Of a stretch of DNA of 64,000 bases, positions 55,388 through 64,000 are shown piece after piece. The position numbers and the translations under genes are program-made. Below the pieces are notes generated by a model that was not told where the DNA came from, did no database searches, and saw only the letters and a program-made list of their open reading frames with translations. Numbering within the stretch: the first letter of the stretch is position 1; each line of letters opens with the position of its first letter. This stretch comes from Portulaca oleracea (Eukaryota > Streptophyta > Magnoliopsida > Caryophyllales > Portulacaceae): the NCBI GenBank assembly GCA_029582165.1, contig CM055892.1:9241754-9305753 (forward strand), written 5' to 3'.

Positions 55388-56809
55388 CATCATTGGTGAT
55401 CGACTCCGAGCCCGCATTCGAGATCCACGAACTGGTCGTTTGATTCCAAACTCGCATTACGATCCATCTGCAACTAGGAACTGCATCATGTCTGGAGAGC
55501 AATTCCAAGAGATCCCGGTTCAAAGCACCGAAGCCAACATCACGAAGCATTTGGACGAGCTCTATACCAAAATTCAAGGACTTGTGTTTTCTAATACTTT
55601 AGAGCAAGAAAAGAAGATGAGTAAAAGGCTGAGTGAACAACAACAAGTGATGGATGGTATGCTGCAGGCCATCACTAAGATCAACACTAAGTTAGGGCTG
55701 AATGTTGAAGAATATGACAAAGAAATGCAGGGATACGAATCTGAACCTGAAATCATCAAGACATCCTCGGATTCTGGGGCAAAGGTTAATACTCCTGAAG
55801 TGACAAAACCTACAAGGGACCCCGCTGTTAAGGCCCTTGAACAGAAGTTAGAGAGCCTCACTAAAGCAATGAGCATTGTGCCAGCTTTTGCTGACAAGTA
55901 CTTGGAGGTTCATGAGGTTGGCACCTTTAAACCAAATTGATGTCGGTCTATAATCTACCGTCTTCCCATCCACCCTAGATAGCGAAGCAAAGGTATGGTA
56001 TCATGCACTGTCACCTCAAATCAAAGCCAACTGGAGTGAGTTGTTCAAAGCTTTCATCAACCATTACAGCCGCATCCAGAAGAAACAAGCTACGGTGAAG
56101 CAGCGAGCGGATGAATCCTTTATGGATTACTTTGAGAGATGGCATACGAAGTTGTCCCATATCAATGAGACGATCCCTCTCCGCCTACAACTATCTACCT
56201 TTAAGCAAGGGCTCAAGAGCAGTCTGTCCAAGCACTTGGGGTACCATGTCGTCAAAGATTTTGATTACTTGAAGGACATTTGTGTACAACTAGAGGAGAT
56301 GCACAATAATAAGACCACTTCGCCTGGATGGAAAGGGTCCAGCTCCAACAGGAGGGCCACTAGTGCTAGCCACCCTCCTAAAATTATGGAGACTAACTAT
56401 ATCCAGCGCAAGGGGCCTTATGTATCGAAGTACGAGACCTAATACGCCGTTGGATGTTCCTTACACTCAAGCTCTCGACCGTCTGGTCAAGAAGGGTATC
56501 TTGGTTTTGCCCTTACCGAAAGAAGAGCTGGAAATCAAAGGCAGAAACTGGGATGCCAACCAATTTTGCTGCTATCACCATTGCCGAAGGCATGACACTG
56601 AGAAATGTTGGACTCTAAGGAACAAGATAGAAGATATGATAAGGGCAGGGACGCTCCCAATGCGAAAAGCTACCAAGAAACCAAACAATCAAAGTAATCC
56701 TATGCCTGAGCACGCAAATGCTATTTTCTGTGGGGATGTCAGCTTTGACCCCTCCTCTTTGATTGTAGAAACAGGTCAACCTATCCCTGAAGTAGTTGGG
56801 TTCCCATAA
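55320..56809 (+). pseudogene. C1 Gag, with deletion and frameshifts
   Basis: The likely start is the ATG at 55488 (MSGEQFQEIPVQSTEANI). After ALEQKLESLTKAM the frame loses the beginning of the Gag core by deletion (AFADKYLEVHEVGTFKPN, stop at 55938). The core resumes at 56041: LFKAFINHYSRIQKKQATV and SFMDYFERWHTKL, then the knuckle CCYHHCRRHDTEKCW near 56569. The linker after the knuckle matches C2. Confidence 0.8.
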
Positions 56810-56878
56810 GGTCTGTTCATCCACGGTATTTGGGACAGTGATGAAGATGAGGAGCATGAGCATTCCGAGACTGAATGG

Positions 56879-57784
56879 ATGGAGACAGATGAATTAGGTA
56901 ATGTGGCGTTTCTCACTCGGTCTGGCCGCCACAACCATAGGAACACCACCACCCCATTGGATGTTCCTAACCATACACCAACGGTCGAAAATGACAATCA
57001 GGTCTCCCCTGAAGATCCTCTTCTTTCTCAACTCAAAAAGACCATGGTAAAGGTCACCATATAGCAACTCATATGCACGTCGCATGCTCATAAACAGAAG
57101 ATGTTGGATGCCCTTACAGCACTCACGGTATCTCCTACGACGACTCCCGAATCATTTGTTGCTCATGTTACCACCCAACAAGAGATGATTACTTTTGGGA
57201 TTGAAGATCTGCCTCAAGGAGGAGCATCTCACAACAAAGCCCTGTACCTTACAGTGCAATGCTCCAACAAAACTATCCCACTGGTTCTGGTCGACAACGG
57301 TTCGGCTATAAATGTGTGCCCTTGGAGGACGGCGCAAAAGTTAGGAGTTCAACAACAACACTTGGCTCAAAACAGTGTACAACTCAGGGCCTATAATAAT
57401 TCACCTCGGAGATCAGTCGGATCTATAGTATTTCCCATTACTACTGGCAGCGTCACTCGGAATGTGGAATTCGTGGTGCTAGACATTCCAGCCTCCTTGA
57501 ATATGTTACTAGGGAGGCCATGGCTTCATGAATGCAATGCTATAGAATCTACCTTACACCAGAAGGTAAAGATGTTGGTCCAAGGTCAAGTTATCACCAT
57601 CTCGAGAGAATCCATCAATGTTGTTTTCACTCCTAAACAGTCAACATGTGAAGTGGAGCATAGTTCAATTGATGAAGAACTCCACAACTTTGAGCTTGTG
57701 GCGATGATGAGCCAGGATGAAGCACCTTTTGACTTTGATCCCTACTCAAATCCCAAGGTACATGCTATGCTCAAGAGACAATGA
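56879..57784 (+). pseudogene. C1 protease region
   Basis: The open frame from 57101 holds the aspartic protease: IPLVLVDNGSAINVCPWRTA with the Asp-Asn-Gly-Ser site at about 57295, then FVVLDIPASLNMLLGRPWLH. The site is better preserved than in C2. A TAG near 57062 (Trp in C2) and a TGA at 57782 interrupt the polyprotein. Confidence 0.8.
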
Positions 57785-57796
57785 TATTTTCCTGGA

Positions 57797-58395
57797 ATGC
57801 CGCTGGGAAAGAATCTGAAGAATAAAATTCCTCATGTGTTCAAGACCTTTAAGCAGAAGGGAAGGTTTGGCTTAGGTTATAAACCAACTGAGAAGGAGGT
57901 CAGGCTCGCAAAGACAGCTATCGTTGAACAAAAGAGGATGGACAATCCTCCCACTTTATTCCATATGAAGCCCTATCCACTTACTCTGAATGGGCAGTTT
58001 GTTAGGGAAGGTGATGACTTCCCCTACTATGGGCTCCCTGAGCCATTCTATCTGAAGAAAAATGGAATTCAAGTCGCTGGACTGGAAGTCTTCGATGATT
58101 GCTCCATTAATATGGCTACTGTCTTTGTTCCCGCTCGGGACAAGCAGCCTCCATTAGAATGGACTCATCTTACTGGGAGCAACATTTTTGGCATGATGTT
58201 TGGACAAGAGGCTGTCCAGAAGAAGGCTGAAGCTGATGCTGTTATTGCTGCATTATCCAACCTGAGCTTTGACCCAAGTTCCATGATTACTGAAGATAGA
58301 GAAGTTAAGGCGGTCTCGTGGGTTGATGCTGAGGAGAATAATTTTGCTGCATTATCGCAAAGTGCACCTTCGGTGTTACATCTGGGAAGCTGCTA
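57797..58395 (+). pseudogene. C1 protease-RT linker with RT core deleted
   Basis: It matches the C2 linker (MPLGKNLKNKIPHVFKTFKQ, GRFGLGYKPT, FVREGDDFPYYG). Near 58355 the sequence jumps from the linker (WVDAEENNFAAL) to the very end of RT (equivalent to C2 about 30240, the CACCTTCGGTGTTA region). About 970 bp including all RT catalytic motifs are missing, so C1 cannot encode reverse transcriptase. Confidence 0.8.
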
Positions 58396-58401
58396 GGTTA
58401 T

Positions 58402-59090
58402 GTGGTTAGCCAATGTGGCATTGAAGTTGACCTTTCAAAGATAAAGGCTATCCAAGAGTTGCAGCCGCCCAGGACAGAAAAAGAGATAAGAGGCTTCCTA
58501 CGACGAGTTCAATACATCAGTAGGTTCATTTCAAAGCTCACCATGACTTGTGAACCTTTATTCAAGAAACTAAAGAAAGGAAGCAAAATAGAATGGGACG
58601 ATCAATGTCAAGCGGCCTTTGACAAAATCAAGGAGTATTTGCAACATCCTCCAATCCTTATGCCGCCAGTACCAGATGAGCCTCTACTCCTTTACCTTAC
58701 CGTGACTAACTCTGCAATGAGGGCTATGCTAGCTCAAAAGGTCAAAGGTCAAGAGAGCGCTATCTACTACTTGAGCAAGAAGTTCCTGGATTATGAAATC
58801 CGATACACAGACATAGAGAAAATGGCTCTCGCATTAGTAAGGGCCACCAAGAAGTGAAGGCATTACATACTTTCACATACAGTATATTTCATAGCTGAGA
58901 ATAATCCCATCAAGTTCATCATGAAGCAACCTACCATCAACAACCGCATCGCTCGATGGGTGGTCATGCTTTCAGAGTTCAATCTTCAGTACCTGCCTCA
59001 GAAATCCATCAAAGGACGGGTTGTTTCAGATTTCCTTGCTGCTTCACCATCACAGGAACCTCCAAGCACTCACTTAGAATTCCCAGACGA
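58402..59090 (+). pseudogene. C1 RT end and RNase H
   Basis: The frame reads GIEVDLSKIKAIQELQPPRT, FISKLTMTCEPLFKKLKKGS, EWDDQCQAAFDKIKEYL and YYLSKKFLDYEIRYTDIEKM. A TGA at 58855 breaks it; the rest continues as IARWVVMLSEFNLQYLPQKS and VVSDFLAASPSQEPPSTHLE into aRNH. Confidence 0.8.
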
Positions 59091-59092
59091 AG

Positions 59093-59410
59093 ATGTATTT
59101 CGACGGAGCTTCTAACCAAATGGGTTGCGGAGTGGGAGTTTTATTAATCTATCCAGAAGGGGCACATGTCCCTATATATGTAAAGTTGGATTTCGATGGT
59201 ACTAACAACGCTGCTAAATATGAAGCATGCATCAAGGGTTTACAAGCTGCATTGACCTTGGGTATACACCATATAAAGGTCTTTGGAGATTCTAGTCTCA
59301 TCATTAATCATGCCAAAAATACATGGAAAGTTCGGAATGAATGCCTTATGGCATACCAACAGAAGCTTTTGGGACTCGCTGCCCGATTCGATCAGATTAG
59401 TTTCCAATAG
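59093..59410 (+). pseudogene. C1 aRNH
   Basis: MYFDGASNQMGCGVGVLLIY, KYEACIKGLQAALTLGI and VFGDSSLIINHAKNTWKVRN: archaeal-type RNase H with Asp, Glu and Asp in place. A short deletion before MYFDG removes about ten codons and shifts the frame; a TAG after RFDQISFQ ends it. 59411-59507 is a decayed linker. Confidence 0.8.
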
Positions 59411-59507
59411 CTTCCCAGGCATCACAACTAACTGTCTTCAATGATATCGATCCCATCAGGCACGCTCCAGTTACCAGTAGTAGTAGAACGACAGTCTGAA
59501 CCAGCAT

Positions 59508-59926
59508 ATGTATGCAATATTCCATGACATATGTCTGCAATATGGAGACACAAGAGGAGAATATCCAGCTGAATTAGATGCTCGAGGACGACGAGCGATC
59601 AAATCTCTAGCAGCACAATACTGCTTAATCCAAGATCGTCTTTACAAGAAATTACCTACGAGCATCAATTTATTATGCATCGATGCTAAGAGTGCCAAGG
59701 AGGTCATGGCTACTGTACATGGAGGAGAGTATGGTCCCAACATAAATGGACGTATGGTGGAGAAGAAGATTCAAAGGGTTGGTTATTATTGGCCCACAAA
59801 GGAAGCAGATTGCCTAGAGTTTGTTCGAAAGTGTCACAAATGCCAAGAGTATGCCAACCTACAGTATCAACCCGCATCATATCTAACTACTTTGACATCT
59901 CCAAGGCCGTTCTCGGTGTGGGGTAT
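59508..59926 (+). pseudogene. C1 integrase N-terminus, cut by D
   Basis: EYPAELDARGRRAIKSLAAQ, LIQDRLYKKLPTSINLLCID and the zinc-binding HGGEYGPNINGR..CHKC are present. The frame ends at SVWGI where D is inserted at 59927 (candidate duplication GGTAT at 59922-59926). The catalytic core should lie beyond D. Confidence 0.85.
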
Positions 59927-60175
59927 TGTTTAGACCCATTTTTGTGTCTAAATAACGCCTTAATTCTTAGGCTTTTTACTCGTTTCTTGTTTATTTTCGT
60001 GCATTTAAGCATGTTTTTGGTTATTTTGTAGGTTTTGGCATTTTACAATAAAACGAGGTAAAACGGGCCATTTTTGAGTCTTTTTGGAGATTTCCCGAGC
60101 CGAGCCGAGCCGAACCGAAAGTCGAAGCGAAGTTGACCCGGGACCATTTCCCTTCATTTGGTGCGAAATAGTGAG

Positions 60176-60406
60176 GTAACACCCGCTACGACCCTTGTAG
60201 CGGGCGTTACATGCCTTGGAAAGAAGGAAGCAAAAGGGTGGAAGAAGCCAAGAGGGTAGCCCCCGCCACCATGGGCGTAGCACCCGCTACCTTGGCTGGA
60301 CAAGGGAAGACAGCACCTACTGTCCCAAGGATAGCACCTGCTATCTCATGAAGCTCAAAAATCGCCTGGGAGATTTCGCTGGACAGCCAGAGACCGCACC
60401 TGCGGT
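60176..60406. repeat. LTR array of paired 14-bp dyads in D
   Basis: Pairs 21 bp apart: GTAACACCCGCTAC (60176) with GTAGCGGGCGTTAC (60197); GTAGCCCCCGCCAC (60256) with GTAGCACCCGCTAC (60277); ACAGCACCTACTGT (60310) with ATAGCACCTGCTAT (60331). A single ACCGCACCTGCGGT is at 60393. The centre GCACCYGC is kept while the three outer bases change in a complementary way: GTA/TAC, ACA/TGT, ATA/TAT, ACC/GGT. Confidence 0.9.
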
Positions 60407-60470
60407 CTCCCTATTTTTTGCGCGTATGCTCGGCTTGAAACGTTGTGTTTTGCCTAACTATTTTGCCTTG

Positions 60471-60478
60471 TATAAATA
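60471..60478 (+). promoter_or_regulatory. TATA box of the D LTR
   Basis: TATAAATA in CCTTGTATAAATACTCC, 65 bp after the last dyad. Confidence 0.7.
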
Positions 60479-61433
60479 CTCCTATTGACGATTTTCTTGG
60501 GGTTTTTTGGATTCTAATTTAGACTTCTAATTTTCAACTTTGTATTAGTAGATTTTAGAGAGAGATTAGTCAGTGATTACTCTAGGGTTTTGGTCATTTT
60601 GAGTTGTATTTGAAGATTTGGGGATTCAAACAATTGAGAGATTTTTGGATCATCCTTTCTTTTTGCTTTACTTTGTTCATCTACAGCATTTGATAAATTC
60701 TCCTTTCCCTTAAACTCTTTTATTAATTGCTTTGATTGCTATTTCCATTGTTTTGCTTGTTTTTGATTTGTTGATGTTAGAAATCATGCTTAGGGTTGGT
60801 TTGGATGTTGTTAGCTTAGTTGGTATCATGATTAGTGGCTAGAAACCCTATGGGTTAGGGGGTAATTAAGGGTGTGAATGGGTGATTAGGTTTGGGTTAG
60901 CATTATTAGTGAATAATTAGTTGGGAAATCAACTTCCCACTCTTTTCCTTCCCTTAAGTGGGATGTATTTGGGTCCGAAAGCTCCCGAATACATCCAACA
61001 CTTGTGTTGGAAGGTTGGAGATGGGAAAATTAATGCTCACCCACGAAAGTGGAAGGAGGTTAACTAGGGAATTTCGTTTCATTAACCCTTCGGGTCCGTG
61101 GAGGACTTTGGGGAAGTTAATCCGGACTATCCTCAAAAGAGGAAGCTCGGTCGGTATTTTCTAACGGAATTGCCACTTGATTCTCCCTCCTTATTATTCT
61201 TTTGTTTCAAACCCCATTTCCTCATCCCTGTTTGCACCCCGAAAATCCTCCGAAGCCCATTGTTTCACCTTGACCGACCTAAGTTTTGTTTCTTGCGTGG
61301 TGACCCTCTTTCAACCAAATTCCTTACCTTAGCAATCTTGACCCGACCTTAGACCGAGTTTCTATGACCAAGGCCCCTCGCTCCCTGTGAAGAACGAAAA
61401 AAACTGAGGTCTAACAAACCATGTTACACAAAA

Positions 61434-61451
61434 TGGCGTCGTTGCCGGGGA
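61434..61451 (+). promoter_or_regulatory. Primer binding site of D
   Basis: TGGCGTCGTTGCCGGGGA, one base from TGGCGCCGTTGCCGGGGA, the primer site typical of Athila elements and complementary to Asp tRNA. Confidence 0.8.
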
Positions 61452-61581
61452 GCCAGCGCCCCTAGTTTTAGTTTCATGGTCTTGAGTTGTTTTAAGATTG
61501 CTTTCATGCTAGAAACTAGTTTTGTTCCAAATCCAATGAATTTGATGCTTCTCTATTTCTTGTAGGAGGTTTCGAGTTCTG

Positions 61582-62315
61582 ATGGCGGAGGGCCAAGCTG
61601 GTTCAACTCGTACCCTTCTATCATATGTCGTTCCATCATTAGGTACGGGAGGCAGTCCGATCACATTACCACCATTACCACCGGATGTTGTGTTCGAGTT
61701 TAAACCGTACCTCACCTACTTGAAGTCTTCGAAAGAAACCCGTTTTACGGGGATGATGCTGCTGAAAGTCTCATTGCTCATATTGATAAATTCGAAGACC
61801 GGATTAGTTTTATGCACATTCCAAAGATATCATCAGAGTATTTGAAGTTGAAATTCTTTCCTCTCACTCTTACAGGGAAAGTGAAGATATGGCTACAGAC
61901 TTGTCCACCTAGTTTTTATTCTTCATGGAAGGCACTTAAAGGAGATTTCCTTCATCGATTCTTTCCGGCGGAGGAGACACACCGACTTAGAGCAGAAATT
62001 TTGAGTTTCAAGCAAGGGCCGGGAGAAAGTCTTTTTGACGCTTGGGGGAGATTTAAGAGTCTTCAACGACAGTGCCCTCATCATAATTTACCGGGTTGGA
62101 TGTTGCTTCAACATTTTTATCATGGGCTTCGTGGTCCTCTTAGAGAATCTATTGATAATGCATCTGGAGGGATGTTTTTGAAGAAGACCGTGGAAGAGGC
62201 CAATATTTTCTTACATGAGTTATCAATCTGGAGTGAAAAAAGTAGCGTGAGTGAGGAAGTTTTGAAAAGTATATGTGTGTTGAGAGAGTTTGAGAGTTGG
62301 AAAATTTTAGATTGA
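61582..62315 (+). pseudogene. Athila-type Gag of D, frameshifted
   Basis: It starts MAEGQAGSTRTLL; a frame change near 61750 moves to the frame with LKLKFFPLTLTGKVKIWLQT, WKALKGDFLHRFFPAEETHR and FKQGPGESLFDAWGRFKSLQ. Then come CPHHNLPGWMLLQHFYHGL and IDNASGGMFLKKTVEEANIF. These are the classic Athila Gag motifs (FFP, FxQ..ES..EAWxRFK, CPHHGL, FYxGL, IDxAxGG). The zinc knuckle and everything up to the 3' region are missing; the frame runs into unrelated sequence after about 62270. Confidence 0.8.
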
Positions 62316-62411
62316 ATGTGAGGAAGTATAGAAAAATGAGTGTTGAAGTATGGAAATTTTTGGGAGTTAGAATGTTTGAAGTATTAGGATTGCCAAGCAG
62401 CGTCGAGGCCG

Positions 62412-62515
62412 ACCGCAGCTGCGACCAAGCACACAGCACCTGCGACGACCAAACGCCCAGCATCCCCAACTCCAGCAGACGTCGCGCCCGCGACAGTGTC
62501 GGTCGCGCCCGCGAC
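62412..62515. repeat. Internal array of paired 14-bp dyads in D
   Basis: ACCGCAGCTGCGAC (62412) with ACAGCACCTGCGAC (62433), and GTCGCGCCCGCGAC (62481) with GTCGCGCCCGCGAC (62502): again 21 bp within pairs; the pairs are 69 bp apart. Position corresponds to the internal array of A (589-856), before a pyrimidine-rich stretch. Confidence 0.85.
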
Positions 62516-64000
62516 CTGACACCGTCAGCGTGTTGTTTCGACCCTAAATCCCAATTTCTTTCTCACTTTTCTCTTTCTCTCTCACTCGACCCTCTCTCTC
62601 TCTCTAACAACCCTAAGCGACTATTACCAGCTCTCACCCACACCATTCTATTCCTCTCAACTCTCAATTCATCCCTTCCTTTCCTCCATTTCCAATTCTA
62701 AAACCCTAATCTTCTCCATTGCTGCGAAATTTTGCTGTTGGGACTCAAGCTTCTGCCCAGATTCGTCTAAAGCATGTGGCATTGTTCAAGCATTTGGTAT
62801 ACACAGCTAAGTGAGGTACTTCTTGTGTCAATTGTGCGAAATCCTCTCTCTTATCACTTGCATTTGATTCGTTTGTCAACTCTTGCTAATTTAGGGTTAG
62901 GGTCTGTCAATCTTCGCGCATGTTTCACTATGCTGTGTGCTGAGTTGGATGCCATGACCTTGTATTTTTGCTTTGTGAAATTGGTTGTGCGAAATTCTTT
63001 CCTTTCTCACCTTATTTTGGTTCGTTGGTCATTCATGCTGAGTTAGGGTCAGATTCTATCAATTTTCACACATAAATTCACCTCATTATGTACTAAGTTC
63101 GAATACTATGTTCTTGCTTGATGTTTTGTGTAATGGGCTGTTGTATTTCATCTGTCAATACACACACACACTTGCTTCAAAGTTTCTATTCAGATTCACA
63201 TCACTTCCACTCTGTGCATTGCGTTTGTATGCTGTGTATTTGCATTATTTTTGTGGGTTGCGTAGCCACATTGTTTTTGTCAGAGTATACACACAAGAAT
63301 AGCCTGCATGGAGCTACTGTTCACGAATTGCACACAATCTGGTTCGCTTGCTGTCCTTTATGCTCTTCAATTGATTTATTTTGCTGCTGAATTCTATCTC
63401 CACAGTCCACCATTGAGATAATTCTCTGCCATTGCTAGCCTATTTTGATTTCTCAAGCTCATTTGTTGTGATCTTGTGTAGGCTTTTTCGATTTCTTTGA
63501 AGATTAGGGCATCACGGTGAGCTTATGTATTAATGGGTTGTCTATAGTTAGTTCTTTAGCTAGTGTCTTGTATATATTTTTGCTTTTGTCCTTCTTTTGA
63601 TCTTGCACGTGAACACTCATACTTCGATTATTTTTCTTGATTATTTCTATGAGTTTGATCTATTTGAAGACCTCGAGGTAACCTCTTTCCCACTCTTTGA
63701 ATGTGTATATATTGACCCATGCTGCATGTTTGATTTTCTTTTGGGTGGCGAGCCCCTTTGAGTGTTTGTGTTGGCATTATTGTTGTTGGAGCCGTGTGGG
63801 CTCGGGTCGCCACCATTTGCTTGCTAGCTGTTTTTGTTTGGTTGTTTTTTGTAGGTTCTCTACCCTTTTCTTGTGACACCTTCCCACAATAAGGACATTG
63901 TGGTGTTTTAAGTGTGGGGGGGGGAGATATTCTGTTTCAAGGGTAGATCACCTAGCTTTTAGTTTATTTTTTTGCTTAGTTTTTGCCTAAAATTTGAAAA
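62516..64000 (+). other. 3' region of D without genes
   Basis: A pyrimidine patch (TTTCTCTTTCTCTCTCACTC near 62566) and telobox-like AAAACCCTAATC (near 62700) correspond to A 896-965. 63660-63960 matches A 3180-3500, including an AAGTGTGGGGGGGG tract near 63910. No ORF with recognisable similarity; the ATHILA ORF of A is absent. Confidence 0.6.

Larger units (their letters stand above)
22537..59926 (+). mobile_element. Element C1: plus-strand Tat element, split by C2 and cut by D
   Basis: C1 starts TGTAGACACCGGG at 22537 inside B's aRNH (candidate duplication CTCTT at 22532-22536). Its 5' LTR runs to 23298 and resumes at 53262 (first five bases are C2's target duplication) to end at 54020. 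Then come a primer site, gag, protease, a pol that lacks the RT core, RNase H, aRNH and the first part of integrase, which stops at 59926 where D is inserted. Its 3' region and 3' LTR are outside the window. Confidence 0.85.
59927..61430 (+). repeat. 5' LTR of D
   Basis: It starts TGTTTAGACCCATTTTTGTG and ends near TGTTACACA, three bases before the primer site. Homologous to A's LTR at both ends and in the GTGATTAGGTTTGGGTTAGC block. Upstream of the TATA box it carries dyads with a different sequence from A but the same spacing. Confidence 0.8.
59927..64000 (+). mobile_element. Element D: internally deleted Athila-like retrotransposon
   Basis: 5' LTR, tRNA-Asp-type primer site and gag are followed directly by the 3' region known from A (dyad array, pyrimidine patch, GCCGTGTGGGCTCGGG block). 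Protease, RT, RNase H and integrase are missing, as is the ATHILA ORF. It continues beyond the window. Non-autonomous. Confidence 0.8.

Overview
The window is plant nuclear DNA made almost entirely of nested LTR retrotransposons. Evidence: Ty3/gypsy pol with the extra archaeal-type RNase H (aRNH) of the Tat/Ogre lineage, Athila-type gag, integrase tail and downstream ORF, tRNA-iMet, tRNA-Asp-like and Tat-type primer sites, plant GT..AG introns and TATA boxes. This points to an angiosperm; I cannot name the species. I see no intact host gene, rRNA, tRNA or CRISPR array.

The stack, outermost first, is inferred from broken reading frames, LTR ends and target duplications. (E) A minus-strand copia element, with gag and 5' LTR remnants at 6510-7473. 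(A) An Athila-like element, 1-6509, plus strand and cut by the window edge, ends in that gag. (B) A minus-strand Tat element, 7474-22536, sits in the copia LTR. B carries (F), a gag/pol-less LTR element at 14873-19702, and a hAT element at 21036-22195 that holds a LINE fragment. (C1) A plus-strand Tat element enters B's aRNH at 22537. (C2) A second, roughly 30-kb Tat element, 23299-53261, is inserted inside C1's 5' LTR with TSD TATAT; C1 resumes at 53262 and runs to 59926. (D) An internally deleted Athila-like element, 59927 to the window end, sits in C1's integrase.

Each Tat element has gag-pro-RT-RH-aRNH-INT in sense. Between pol and the 3' LTR lie two antisense, intron-containing genes with their own TATA boxes: a plant-mobile-domain (PMD) gene of six exons, and a second gene (aORF2) with a DUF7745/PMD-like domain. 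In C2 the block from integrase C-terminus through aORF2 to the PMD 3' half is present four times (31797-47861), with one identical junction sequence. Almost all coding regions carry stops or frameshifts.

The signal I find most unusual is a set of short imperfect palindromes that keep a core and a fixed spacing while the arms change with complementarity kept. In the Athila elements A and D, 14-bp dyads come in pairs 21-22 bp apart, in the LTR and again upstream of the 3' ORF. In the Tat elements, 18-bp AAAACC..GGTTTT dyads recur about 79 bp apart upstream of the TATA box of all three transcription units (LTR, PMD gene, aORF2) and again in U5 and the introns. All spacings and homologies were read by eye; no alignments or searches were run.
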